Assembly: GCA_033980235.1 (NCBI GenBank)
Contig: CM067062.1
Span: 9,761,027-9,825,026 of the forward strand
Reading direction: 5' to 3'
DNA from: Diadema setosum
Lineage: Eukaryota; Echinodermata; Echinoidea; Diadematoida; Diadematidae
DNA length: 64,000 bases
Part shown: piece by piece, positions 36,409 to 47,029 of the stretch
Layout of the letters: the number at the start of each line of letters is the position of its first letter
Position numbering within the stretch: the stretch's first letter is position 1
Translations under genes and position numbers: made by a program
The notes under the pieces: generated by a model
The model's input: only the letters and a program-made list of their open reading frames with translations
Database searches by the model: none
Told to the model about the DNA's origin: nothing

Positions 36409-37192
36409 TTAACCCTAACTAGGCCGGGGGGGGGGGGGGGGGGGGGGGGCCTCCGAGGCCCCCCCTCGACGTTCCGCGCGATGTATCGCTAACGCGAAAA
36501 GCTATCACCGCGACGTTTCATGACTTTTTTCTTTCGAGTCTCCCGCATCTTTTGACACCAAATTTGCGATGCCCGGGCGTGCAGTTCCGAAGTTACGCAT
36601 AAATATGTATGTGCATGTCAGACCAAAAATTGCGCAAAAACGTGAATTTGTGTACAATTTCAATGCAAACTGTGCTTACAGGCAAATTTCATAAAAGTAT
36701 GATTATTTTGGGGTTTTATTGATTAAAATCAGTTAATAACATATTTTCTTGATCGGAACAATGTCACGGACAAGTTTCATCAAAAAAACAATGGAAAACA
36801 AAGTCGAAAAAACAAAGAAATACATAAGAAATTCAAAAAAACAATAAAATACTTAGGAAATTTTTTCTGATGGCACAAATTTTTTCTCTTATATTTGCTC
36901 AGGACATTAAAAAGAACATTCACACAAAAAATATGCCCATTTTGAGCTTTATTTCGTGATTTATACCAAATTGTCTGATTTCATGCATCATTATGCATAA
37001 ATTAGCATAATTTACCATAAATGATGATTTTTCTAAAATTTAACTTCGTGGTACTTAAGACTACATCATAGGCAATGTGTGTGCCAATTTTCGTCGCAAT
37101 CGCGCGGTCGACGGCCGAGATCTGGAGGGGGGGCCTGGGAGGCCCCCCCGGCTCTATGATCTACCTAAATAGCCCGGCCTAGTTAGGGTTAA
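36409..37192. mobile_element. 784 bp TTAA element with GC-rich ends
   Basis: TTAA flanks with ends CCCTAACTAGGCCGGG and CCCGGCCTAGTTAGGG. A long G run and a GGCCTCCGAGGCC palindrome lie just inside the left end, a GGGGGGGCC/GGCCCCCCC block near the right. Confidence 0.9.
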
Positions 37193-38222
37193 GACAAATT
37201 TTACTGAATTCCTACAATATGGATGTAATAGGACACACCAAAAAAAAAATAAAATAAAATAAAAAATGGAGTAACCTATGGAGGCTGGAACAGTAGGAGG
37301 CAGTATCACCTGAAGGTACAGACCTATTCAGTTTTATAGCACTGTAACTTGTGTCAGCCATAAGTGGGGGCTGTCAAAATGAAAAGAAAATATGATTCAA
37401 TGTGTTATGCAATGAGTCAGGTGCATTAGTGTAATCAGTGCCTTAATCAACTATTCTTTGGCATACTGAACCCCCCCCCCCCCAAAAAAAAAAAAAAAAA
37501 AAAACACACACACAAAAAAAACACAAAAACAAAAACAAAACAAAAACGACTGAAATAGACATAATCAAAACCAAACCAGTCTACAGGAATGAAGCATAGG
37601 CCAGGGAACCTCCTACACATTAGAAACATTCCAAAGCCCCTGTCTAGCATGACCTACCACATACGGATAACCTCTATGTCAAGTTTGCATGAAATAGTAA
37701 CACAGGTTACCAACTCAGTCATTGCATTCATAAGTATTTCTACAAATACTTGTCGAGTCAGGATGACCTTTGACCCTGTAAGAGATATAACTTTTAGGGA
37801 AGCCCCACTAAAACCTACAGCTATCTTCTCTTGCTCACAGTATATCTCTATGCAAAACTGTAAGGAAATTCTTTAAATGTAGCTGCTACAGTGCACAAAA
37901 TTGGAATTTTAAAATTCACTCTTCTTTTTGCTTATCAATTAGATGATCCCTGGTTACAGTCACTAGAATACAACAAAGTAGAGATGAACAATAATGTAAA
38001 GTGGGTAATATATGGAGACTGATCCTGTATAAGTTGTGATTTAAAAGGAAAAACCTTCCGTGACAGCAATTACATAGCCAAGTACCTCCAGTCAACCTCA
38101 TGTAGGGGACAGAAAAATCCTTTGAGTTATGAAAATTTCCACTTTGAATACACAATACATTTAACATAGGGTGTACTGCTACACAACTACACTTACATAG
38201 TTTGTTTTTTTCCTTTGATTTA

Positions 38223-38433
38223 CTGTAAAACGAGGAATGTTCGCGTGCGTTTTAATTTCGCGAATTTCGCGAGCGCCAAGATTCGCGAAATTAAAATGCA
38301 CGCCAAAGTTCTTGTCTACACTATATACACTGAATGCCAGTGGCAGTTCGCGAAAATTTCATGCCGCAAAAAGGGCTGTCGGCTCCAATTTGCGAAAATT
38401 TATGCCGCGAATACTGTATATCATGTTTTACAG
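38223..38433. mobile_element. 211 bp TA-flanked MITE rich in TTCGCGAA
   Basis: Ends CTGTAAAACGAGG / TTTTACAG with TA flanks. The interior is dense in TTCGCGAATTTCGCGA motifs, as is the unrelated-size copy at 51234-51455. Confidence 0.8.
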
Positions 38434-38640
38434 TAGCCATTTTTTGACTTGTGCGAGGTTGACTGTATTTGATGGTGTTGTGAATGGATGGATCTGCACA
38501 ATGTGAGCCTGTTTGCTTTCATGGTAAATCAGTTCATCGACTCGATCAGTGCGCTGAGCAAGAGTTGCAGAAAAAAAATTACAGGAATGGTCTTGACCCA
38601 ACACATGATACATGCACTTCTGTTTTAAGTATGGTGTGCT

Positions 38641-38747
38641 TCAGTCAATGTAATCAAAGTCTTCAGGAATTCCAAACTGCTTGTCGATGACTTTCTCCTC
38701 CAAGGAAAACTTCTTCTTGCACCAACTCTTGATGGAAAACACATTAT
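38641..38747 (-). CDS. MND1: MND1 exon 7, terminal (residues 171-205)
   Basis: Acceptor [26 protein letters not shown] through [11 protein letters not shown] and TGA. The TA-flanked element ending at 38465 begins about 175 nt past the stop. No AATAAA is visible before it, so the poly(A) site is unresolved. Confidence 0.97.
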
Positions 38748-41700
38748 CTGAAGACAACACAGGTACAGATATGGTAATAAACACACAAAAACACTCTTGA
38801 CCAATATATCCAATATTTTGAGTGACAAATACATCTCTTTTGCATAAAATTGAATGCAGACCTTGAACAAAGTGTTGTTCATCTGGCAGAAATATAACTT
38901 CCTAGTCAGCAAGCATCAAAATAACATTTAGTACATGGCTATGTCTGCACCAGGTTTGTTAACATTCAAGAAATATAGCAACATAAATCAACAAATGTCC
39001 TCTTATCCCAATCTTGGCAATGGAAATAATATATAATTTGTCTCTCACTTGGGACTGTCGACCTTGAAAGACAAACTTACTCGTCTAGATATAGGTGAAG
39101 TTAAACCTAATATTGTCATGGAGACTGCTGTTGATGTTCTATGTGGCATATCAAAGGCAGTTTTCAGCAAGTGGATCATTGACAAGGATGTTGTGCATGA
39201 ATGTTGATAGCAATAAAGAATTAGTGGTACCCCAGATTGCCTGTTATAATGCATCAAACTGAATGGGAGAGTAGCTCTACTGATCTGCATTTCTTTCTAT
39301 ACATGTACAAGCTCCTTTTCACCCTCCAAATCTCTTTTTTCTTTCTCTCCCTCTCTCCATTTCTCTCACTTTGCTTCGGTTGCTCTTTTTTTTTTCACAT
39401 ACAGTTGAACCTCTATTATCCGGCCTCCCTTTATCCGGATCTCTGTATTATCCGGACGCAATCTCGCCGTGATTTTTTTTTTAAAATAATTACGGGAAGA
39501 AAGGGGGATTCCTAACTGCTTGAGAACTCCTACCCAAACACACATGAATTACATATTACTTCCAATATGATTAACATACATTGCATCAAATTTCCTTCCA
39601 AATTGCTTACCTTCAGACCTTTCAACATCCCCAAATGTAACAATGAAAAGGTTGCAGTATACACATTACTACATGTGGTACTACAATGGGCTACATCAGT
39701 ACATGTGTATGTATATGTACATGTATAAAGCATTGAGTCTCCCGTATCCGGCCAAATCCCTTATCCGGATGAGCCCCGGTCCCGACTTGTCCGGATACGA
39801 GAGGCTCAACTGTATGGGTATAATACCCGAGTAATACAGAATTCACATAGCATGACCTACTGACTCGATCACTATCAACATGGACAAAAAGGCCCATGGA
39901 AAACAAAAAAGCCATAATCATACCTGTCCACCTATTTGAGGCATCCTTGGCTACCAGTGTCTGCTGTTTGACCTCTTCAAGAACTTCCGGGTCACATTCC
40001 CTGTACCTGGCTAGCTCGGCATCTAGTCTGCTGTTTTCGCTTTCCTTTTCTGCCAATGTGGCGAGTAGTTTAGTGCGGTCATCCTGACAACAAGAAAAGC
40101 AAATATCAGAGGTGCTCTCTTCAAAAAACTTGAACTTAATGGTAATCTCATATGATTGGACATTCAACAATGGATCAAATTGCAAAATATACTAATCATC
40201 TGCAGTATCAATGACCGTATTTGTCTTTGACATATATTTCATACTGACATAAAATGAGTATGGAATGAAAGGCCATAATTTTCTTATCTAGTTCACAATA
40301 TGTCATTCGGGGGGGGGGGGGGGGGGGAGGGGGGAATACTTGCAAATATTGCACACACAAAAAACCACTAACCTAGTGGATGAGGGAACCTCATGATTCC
40401 TAAGCAAAAGTCTAAGGGGATTTTATGATGTGAGAGGGAACGGATTAAGTATTTGATGTGAAATACCTTATCCTCTTGAGGACGGGCTGATTTTGCTAAC
40501 ACACGCATTTCTCATAAACACCTGCCCAAGTATACTTGGACCTTGTCTCCAACGGGTTAATAATAAACTAAAACACACTAAGTGACAACTCCTCTCTCTT
40601 GCAAACATAGCTGGTAGTGGAAAATTATTTCAGGCCAGTATGGTATGAGATTATAAAAAAAAGATCATTATTTGATGGACATAAAGTAAAAAAAGATAGA
40701 CAAGGAATTAAAGAACAACACGAGGCAAGGAAATACAGGTGAAGAAGCATACAATTTAAAAAACAATTTGACAAATACCAGTGTTTGTACACAAACTACT
40801 GTACTCACAGATTCTTCTTTACCAACTGTAGCCTTGGCTGCAGTCTTTTCGAGCATTTTTCTCTTCTTCTCACTCTCCTCCAGCTGACTGGTCAGATCTT
40901 GAATCTTTCTCTTTCTCTGAGATGCAGTAGTATACAGAAGATGCAGAGTCATAAATCATCAATACACATTTAATGATAATGCACACCAGAGAAACTGTGT
41001 AAAACTACACATATTTCGATAATGCACACACGCACACAAAATGTAGTGGTCATACTAAAAACAAAAAACATGACTATATCTGATTGTAAGCAAGGATTTA
41101 TAGAAGTAACATGTGCCATCCTAAGCAATCAAAGATGTCTTCGAGAGAATGGTTTAAAATCTGCATTTAGAGGTGGGATATGAAATAACGGAAACTATGT
41201 GTCACCATCATTCATTCCTAATATCCAGCTTTGATAAAGACAATGAAACATGCTAATGTGATTCCTAATTTTTCTCATGAAAAAGAAAAAGAAAATACTT
41301 GAGACATGTTCTTGGTATACAGAAAGAAACACATACAGTGGACTCCCGTTATTACGAAGTCCTCGGGACCAGCAGTCTTCTTTCATTGTATCAAAATTTT
41401 GTTATAACCGAACAAAAAATAGAAATACATAGAGTGGATAACGTTGCGGGCTGAATTTTTATTTCTTTGTAACCGGAATTTCGTTATAACCTTTTTTGTT
41501 ATAACTGGAGTGCACTGTATTTGTATGTTCTCATCAGTGCATAAGTTCTCGAAAGTAGCGAACTTCTTGTACAAAGCCATGGCAAGTTGCTCAACACAGG
41601 GTTCCCAGCATTTCAAGAAAACAAAATTCCCTGATATTTCCCTGATTTTTTCCTGATGAAGTATCAAATTTCCATGATAACTATTTCAACTCATTTCCAG

Positions 41701-44700
41701 TTTCACATCCAATTTTCATCCAGTTTCATCCAATGGATGTTGTTTTGATATGCAACAAAATATAACAGTCTTACTGACTACTTTTGAGTATTGGGCCAAT
41801 CATATTTCCCTGGATTTTCCCTGATTTGAGGCATTTTTATCAAATTCCCTGACTTTTTCCTAACTGGAAAAAGGTAAAATAATTTTCCCTGACTTCCCTG
41901 ATGGGCTGGGAACCCTGTCAACACATACATAACATAAGTTGCCGATTTGTCTTGCTCTCTAAAATTTTACAATTCCAAACTTTTTTAAAATGTCTGACTT
42001 TTCCCAAAACTTTTCACAACTTTTACTTTTTTGTTTATCTGTTGTCATACAAAGGAACACAATATCATAATGGAATTTCACAAGTGAAACAAGTGGTTTC
42101 GGGCTTGTTTTATTTAGTTTTACAAAAAGAGTAAATACAAAAATTGTCATGTTTATTAAACCTGTTGAGGACAAGTCCCGAGTATACTCTGGCATGTGTC
42201 TATGGGAAATGCATGTTGTAACAAAATCAGTCTGTCCTCAACAGGTTAAATGTGCCCATTAGAATTTAGACAAATTGTAATTAATGTTTCTGGTACATTG
42301 TAGTAGGATTAAATATACAGTGTATCTTGGTCCATGTACATAAGAAGATCTCAGTAACATGACACTAGGCTACTGCCAAATATGTCTGTGAATCATATTT
42401 TAATTCTGTTTCTCCATTACCACTTGGCTGGCTTTGCTGGGAAATGCCCAAAAGTAATTGGAGGTTCCTATCCTGTCTGAGTCAATCAAGCCATCATCCA
42501 CAAGCCCCTGCAGAACATCCTTCACTGCCATGGAAGCTATGAATTTGGAATGAAAAAGATAAACCATCAAATGATACATGTATTACAGAATAATAATAAA
42601 TCCATAGCAAAATCACTCTGAGAGAAAACAAAGGTCAATCTCTGTGAGCCATTCCTAGAAGTCTAAAGCTCGTCGCACACTATACGACTTACGACTCACA
42701 ACCTTACGACTGACAGACTTTGGATCCAAAATAAATCACAATAGCCTGAGAATAAACATGCTTGTTTATTTCAGATCCAAAGTCTGTCAGTCGTATAGCT
42801 GTGAGTCATTTATAAAGTGTGTGGTGGGCTTTAAAGAGATGGGATTACATGTTCAGTTATCAAAATGTTACTAGCATGCACTCGCATTCAAATTGCAAGA
42901 ACTTTTATCAAACAGGTTTAAAATTCAGTACATTTCCTCCAAAGATTCTTAGACATATATCTATTGATGTATTTTCAAAGTTATGTATTATACACTTTAC
43001 TTTATTTTACTTTGACCTCGTAGTAAAGTCTCACTTACAATGCATACTTGCATGCATGCATGCAGGAGATGATTTTCATACATTCCCAGACTTTACCGGA
43101 CATCACTTTTGATGATCTTACATTTGGACAATCACTTTATATTTGAAACAATTCCATAACATATGCAAATCTTGATATCATTTTCATTATGTGACAAGAT
43201 TTAGCTTGAAGGAGAGGTGGTAAGGACACTTTGAAGTCACAACAAACAAATTTGACTCCAAATGGAGCAAAGCAGAATCTATATTACTCGAACAGAATAC
43301 ATAATCAATCATCATTGACAGTTCAAAGTTATTAATGATTTTGAAAGAAAGACTTTCAATTTCCTAGCAAGATTTTCTCTCAAAATTTAGAGTGAAGTTG
43401 TTACTTGCACTACTATTACCTAATTGAAGATGCACAACACAGAAAAGGGATATCTTTGCAAGAAATAACAACTTTTTATCATTACCAACAGAGTATAATA
43501 ATACCTACTGATGCCTTTTTCCTTTGGAGCAATCTTTTCTATTTCTTTCAGTTGGAACACAGCTTTCTGCAGATTAAAAAAGAATGCATCAAACATGAGT
43601 CAGAAAGAAGATCAATGCCCATTCTAACTACCACAATGCAATGTATCAGCTTCAGGTCATATTCTTTTTCAATTATTTTTCTAAAATTCTGAAAACAAAC
43701 TAAAACTGAATAGAGGTGTAAGAGGGGGTTTAAAATCAATTAGATGTGATGATAAAAGACAGCAGTCATGCCCACTGAATTAAAAAACAAACAATTGATT
43801 TCAGGACACAATGATATAGAGATGCAAAGAAGTCAAACCTTTGTTCTAATTGTTGTCAAGAAAATATTCAGTAATTTGAATACAAACAAACAAACAAAAA
43901 ATATGAATCTAGAATAGGAAAATAGCCACAGTGTTTAGAATGAATCACACATTACTTCATTCAGAAGAACACACCATTTTGCAACGACATACTTACTATT
44001 TTGGGTTCAACAGTTTTAAGTTATGTCCTTTAACCTGTTGAGGACGGTTTTGATTTTGCTACAAAGCATTTCCCATTTCCCATTTCCCATTTCCCATTTC
44101 CCATCAGACAAGAAGCATTTCAGTCACACATACAGGTAAGCTGTAGGTAAGCCAATTTACAGGTCTTGATGATGATACTTTCCTAGCATCAACAAGAGAT
44201 CAGAGACACTAATAGTACCACAAATAATGCTGATCAATAACACTCAATAGACAATGACACCTGTTGATCAGTCACAAGTGCATGCAGGTATGGAAGCACA
44301 GTAAAGCTTCTTAAAAAGGAGATTTCCACTTATGATAAATGACCACGCATCACAAAACCAACATGAAGTTGCATGCCCCTATTTTATAATTATGAAGACT
44401 CACAATAGGTGAAATGGGTCAATGTAGTCAGTCTTGAGTTTTCAAATTTTCTGAAAGAGCAATCATTAACAGTTTGCTTTTGTCTCATTCATTGCACAGA
44501 GCATGGTTTGATAAGATTAAGCCATTGAATAGACCCCTGGACTTCAGGACCTCTTTTCTCATTACACACTTTTCCGGAGGGTGTGCTTTCTTCCCAACAT
44601 AATAAACAGGTTAGCAGAGTTCATTTGAATTGAGTTATTACACCATTTTAATTAGAGTTCGCTTTTTCAGTGACTGCCCTTAACTAAAATTTATGTCTGG

Positions 44701-46239
44701 TGGCTTTGAGTTCTGCGATGCAGGGTCACATATGTTCTTCTACAGTGAGAGCATCAGATGATGCCACCATGTCTTACCTTTTCAAAGAATATTTCCTGCA
44801 TCCTTTGTCTCTTTTCCTCCAGGCTCAACCCTCGTTTTTTAGACTGTTATACAATTAAGATGAACAACAACATAAACATAAAATATTATGAATCACTGTT
44901 AATTGTAACATAGGAGCTTGATCTTCCCTCATACTCCCTCCACTAATCAAAGGTCTGACTTTTATATCTAAATAAACCATTTCATGTTTTAAGTTCGGAC
45001 ATTACACTGGTTAAGCAATGTTTTTAATGGTCCGTTTGTCAGTTTGTCTTTTGCTTTGTGTCTCTTCTACCACTACCATACCAGTCATGTGAAAATTATG
45101 TAAATTTAGTTTACCCATTTCATAAGTATGCCCCACAGTCTGCATCATGTGTACAACTGTACAATGAAACGCCCCCTGGCCTGGGTTACATTCCACCATC
45201 TAGACAGAATATACACATGGGAATGTCATGATATCACTTTAAATATCAGCTACTGGTATGGGGTTGCCTACAGCCTATAAATACAGGCTTGTATGTTTTT
45301 ATCAATAAATGTGTTTCCTGCATCTGCAGCATTTTATACACATGTCAAAACTGACTCTACCCCTACACTGCAAACTTCTTTAGAATTTCATGTTCTCAAA
45401 ATAACAGATCAGATTCTAAGTAAATGACCACTCTACCAGTATGATGACTGGCTTTTTGCAGTCTTATCAAACACTACGTCACTAGTCTTGTCTCTAACTT
45501 CTAAGCTCCTGCTGGTGACACTGAGCTGACCGTGTGCCTTTTGTTGTGGTAGATTTTTTGGGAGGAAAATGGAAATACAAAGTACACAGCGCTCTTCATC
45601 AAAGTCACTACTGTTACCATCATGGTTACTAGTAACCCCGGGACGCTCCGTGTACACAGTAATACACTGCGTGTTGGGGCTGGTCGCAGTTAGGTTACTA
45701 GTAACCGCAGCAGCGACCCCATACGGACAAATACGTACCGTAAAGGCTGTTAGTGTTACTGTGTTACAGCGCCCCGCGACGGGGTTAGGTTACTAGTAAC
45801 CCCGTCGCGGGGCGCTGTAACACAGTAACAGCCCTTTACGGTACGTATTTGTCCGTATGGGGTCGCTGCTGCGGTTAGGTTACTAGCTACTAATAACATT
45901 AGAAATCGCACAGATTTACATAAATTGACAGAATTCATCGTAATGTTTTAATACTCGTACACATGGCCTGATGTAGGCCTAGCTGTAGTGTATTAGTTGT
46001 CAACGTTTAGTTGTATTGGTGTGGTTATCTAAGTACATAACAGTTGTGCCTGCGACCATGGACCAGCCCGAACGCATAACTCCCCACAGTGGGCCGGGGA
46101 CGGACGGTGGACTGTGGAGCGCCCCGCCGGAGGTAGTGCTAGTGCCCTGTGGAGCTGCGGTTATAATGGTTGGACTGTTATCACCGTAGTAATCAATAAA
46201 TAGTATAAAACAGTACCCATAGCTTACAAGGCTTACCAT
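38641..46239 (-). CDS. MND1: MND1, meiotic nuclear division protein 1, complete, 205 aa
   Basis: MND1 pairs with HOP2 (PSMC3IP). The nuclear heterodimer stimulates Dmc1/Rad51 strand invasion during meiotic recombination and in some contexts telomere or break repair. Seven exons join in frame: 3+66+58+116+108+160+107 nt = 205 codons plus TGA, which equals the vertebrate length as I recall it. Residues 2-80 form the winged-helix DNA-binding part, including [39 protein letters not shown] and NYYWAFPSKA. Residues about 82-155 are heptad-rich coiled coil ([34 protein letters not shown]). The end carries [14 protein letters not shown] and the highly conserved tail [11 protein letters not shown]. 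The initiator ATG is the last codon of exon 1, directly followed by donor GTAAGC. Introns carry several MITEs and a large palindrome. Not a retrocopy and no frame damage. Confidence 0.97.
39402..39812. mobile_element. 411 bp TA-flanked MITE in MND1 intron 6
   Basis: Ends CAGTTGAACCTC and GAGGCTCAACTG, flanked by TA. Multiple TTATCCGGA motifs lie inside both ends. Confidence 0.85.
39924..40083 (-). CDS. MND1: MND1 exon 6 (residues 118-171)
   Basis: Acceptor GTTGTCAG, 53 codons plus one base, includes [12 protein letters not shown] and ASNRWT, donor GTATGA. Confidence 0.97.
40305..40335. repeat. Poly-G run in MND1 intron 5
   Basis: Nearly uninterrupted guanines with a single A; G-quadruplex-prone on the plus strand. 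Confidence 0.9.
40468..40560. mobile_element. ~93 bp hairpin MITE, family D (in MND1 intron 5)
   Basis: CTCTTGAGGACGGG at the left and CTCCAACGGGTTAA at the right, with GCTAACACACGCATTTCTCAT between. Related to 57851 and 42156. Confidence 0.65.
40809..40916 (-). CDS. MND1: MND1 exon 5 (residues 82-117)
   Basis: Acceptor CATCTCAG, 36 codons of charged coiled coil ([14 protein letters not shown]..), donor GTGAGT. Confidence 0.95.
41336..41517. mobile_element. 182 bp TA-flanked MITE in MND1 intron 4
   Basis: Ends CAGTGGACTCCCGTTAT and ATAACTGGAGTGCACTG, TA flanks, with repeated TTATAACCG motifs. Confidence 0.8.
41597..41917. mobile_element. ~320 bp MITE with 6-bp duplication TCAACA, MND1 intron 4
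   Basis: Ends CAGGGTTCCCAGC and GCTGGGAACCCTG; TCAACA directly repeated outside both. Interior built from TTTCCCTGA motifs. Confidence 0.8.
42156..42249. mobile_element. 94 bp TTAA hairpin MITE, family D (MND1 intron 4)
   Basis: TTAAACCTGTTGAGGACAAG and CTGTCCTCAACAGGTTAA ends form an almost complete hairpin. Confidence 0.85.
42421..42536 (-). CDS. MND1: MND1 exon 4 (residues 43-81)
   Basis: Acceptor CATAG, completes Thr43, encodes the core winged-helix strand pair (VDDGLID, NYYWAFP), phase-0 donor GTAATG. Confidence 0.97.
42665..42833. mobile_element. 169 bp MITE in MND1 intron 3
   Basis: AAAGCTCGTCGCACACTATA pairs with TATAAAGTGTGTGGTGGGCTTT; CTGACAGACTTTGGATC is also mirrored. About 60 bp arms. 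Confidence 0.85.
43509..43566 (-). CDS. MND1: MND1 exon 3 (residues 24-43)
   Basis: Acceptor [25 protein letters not shown], donor GTAGGT leaving phase 1. A competing GT a few bases downstream would shift the frame. Confidence 0.95.
44030..44104. mobile_element. Half of a family D MITE with (CCCATTT)n
   Basis: TTAACCTGTTGAGGACGG and GATTTTGCTACAAAGCAT match family D, then the second half is replaced by about five CCCATTT copies. In MND1 intron 2. Confidence 0.65.
44778..44843 (-). CDS. MND1: MND1 exon 2 (residues 2-23)
   Basis: Acceptor ACAG, 22 codons ending IFFEK, donor GTAAGA; phase 0 at both sides. Confidence 0.95.
45693..45888. repeat. ~195 bp near-perfect palindrome in MND1 intron 1
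   Basis: Left arm 45706-45785 and right arm 45803-45874 are complementary apart from a small indel in the CTGTTAGTGTTACTG stretch. GGTTACTAGTAACC sits at the centre (45788-45801) and recurs at the left edge (45693-45706) and, degenerate, at the right edge (45878-45890), plus once more at 45624-45637. GC-rich relative to surroundings. Confidence 0.9.
46237..46239 (-). CDS. MND1: MND1 exon 1, coding part (ATG only)
   Basis: The minus strand reads ACCGAGAGAATG followed by GTAAGC, a strong phase-0 donor. The rest of the exon upstream is 5' UTR. This matches the following exon, which starts at the second codon, SKKRGLS. Confidence 0.85.
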
Positions 46240-46313
46240 TCTCTCGGTGTGTAAGTCTTTGGCCAAGTCTTTGAAGGATGTGATAATGGAAGTCAAGTTG
46301 TTTTATTGCACTC

Positions 46314-46321
46314 TTTCGCGC
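46314..46321. promoter_or_regulatory. E2F-like site in MND1 first-exon region
   Basis: TTTCGCGC matches the E2F/DP consensus TTTSSCGC. It lies about 75 nt upstream of the ATG, within the probable 5' UTR or proximal promoter. Confidence 0.45.
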
Positions 46322-46386
46322 TTTTCTCGGAACTTCTCTGTCGCTCGATCCACTGCTAGCCAGCTGTACGACATACTTGTACCAAA

Positions 46387-46394
46387 TTTCGCGC
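46387..46394. promoter_or_regulatory. Second E2F-like site
   Basis: A second TTTCGCGC 73 bp from the first. Two identical sites in a short GC-richer window upstream of MND1 make a cell-cycle/meiotic control element plausible. Binding is inferred only. Confidence 0.45.
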
Positions 46395-46499
46395 TCGTTT
46401 AGAGGGCGCCAGCTGTAGTCGGACAAGCCCGCGGCGCGGCGCCCGTGTACGTGTGGTGGATACACTTCGGGCGCACATTGTACACATAGAAAAAAGAAA

Positions 46500-47025
46500 C
46501 GCAGAAGTTCCGGAGGTCAGAGAAGGAGGACGAAGAGAAGGAGGAGGAGAAAAAGAAGGAGTAGAATGAAAAAAAAAAAATAATGATAACAATAGTCATA
46601 ATAATAATAATGATAATAATAATACCGGTAATGATAATAGCAATATTGAAGAAGAAGGAGAAGAAGGAGACGAAGGAGGAGAAGACAATCTCTTTGGGAG
46701 AAGAAGGACTCGGGAAGAAGAAGGAGCTAAGAAGAAGAAAAAGAAGAAGACTATCTCTTTGGAAGAAGAAGAAGGAGAAGAAGAAGGAGAAGAAGAAGAA
46801 GAAGAAAAAGAAAAAGAAGAAGAAGAAGGAGGAGGAGGAGGAGGAGGAGGAGGAGAAGACAATCTCTTTGGGAGAAGAAGAAGGAGAAGAAAAAGAAGAA
46901 GAACGAGAAGAAGAAGAAGAAGAAGAAGAAGAGAAGAAGAAGAAGAAGGAGAAGAAAATCTCTATGGGAGAAGAAGAAGATCGAAAAAGAAGGGGGAGAA
47001 GATGTGGAGGAAGAAGCCCGACATG
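46500..47025. repeat. Polypurine GAA/GGA tract upstream of MND1
   Basis: More than 450 bp of almost pure purine on the plus strand, interrupted by short pyrimidine blocks. A CTCTTTGGGAGAAGAAG-like unit (also CTCTATGGGAG) occurs four times (about 46690, 46755, 46868, 46962), so it is partly a higher-order repeat. Mirror-symmetric purine tracts can form triplex DNA. Confidence 0.9.
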
Positions 47026-47029
47026 ATTC

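Larger units (their letters stand above)
36147..38465. mobile_element. TA-flanked element split by nested insertions
   Basis: CAGTCAACCTC at the left and GAGGTTGACTG at the right, each next to TA. The subterminal AAGTCAAA motif is also mirrored. The 2.3 kb span encloses the TTAA element at 36409-37192, a repeat H-like fragment (about 37590-37800) and the TA MITE at 38223-38433, so the original element was far shorter. Confidence 0.6.

Noticed and set aside
46193..46465. 90-codon minus-strand frame overlapping MND1 exon 1
   Set aside because: It crosses the strong GTAAGC donor in a different frame from the MND1 ATG; better explained as 5' UTR.
46583..47026. 147-codon Glu/Lys/Arg-rich frame
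   Set aside because: A direct product of the GAA/GGA polypurine tract; the opposite strand is equally open.
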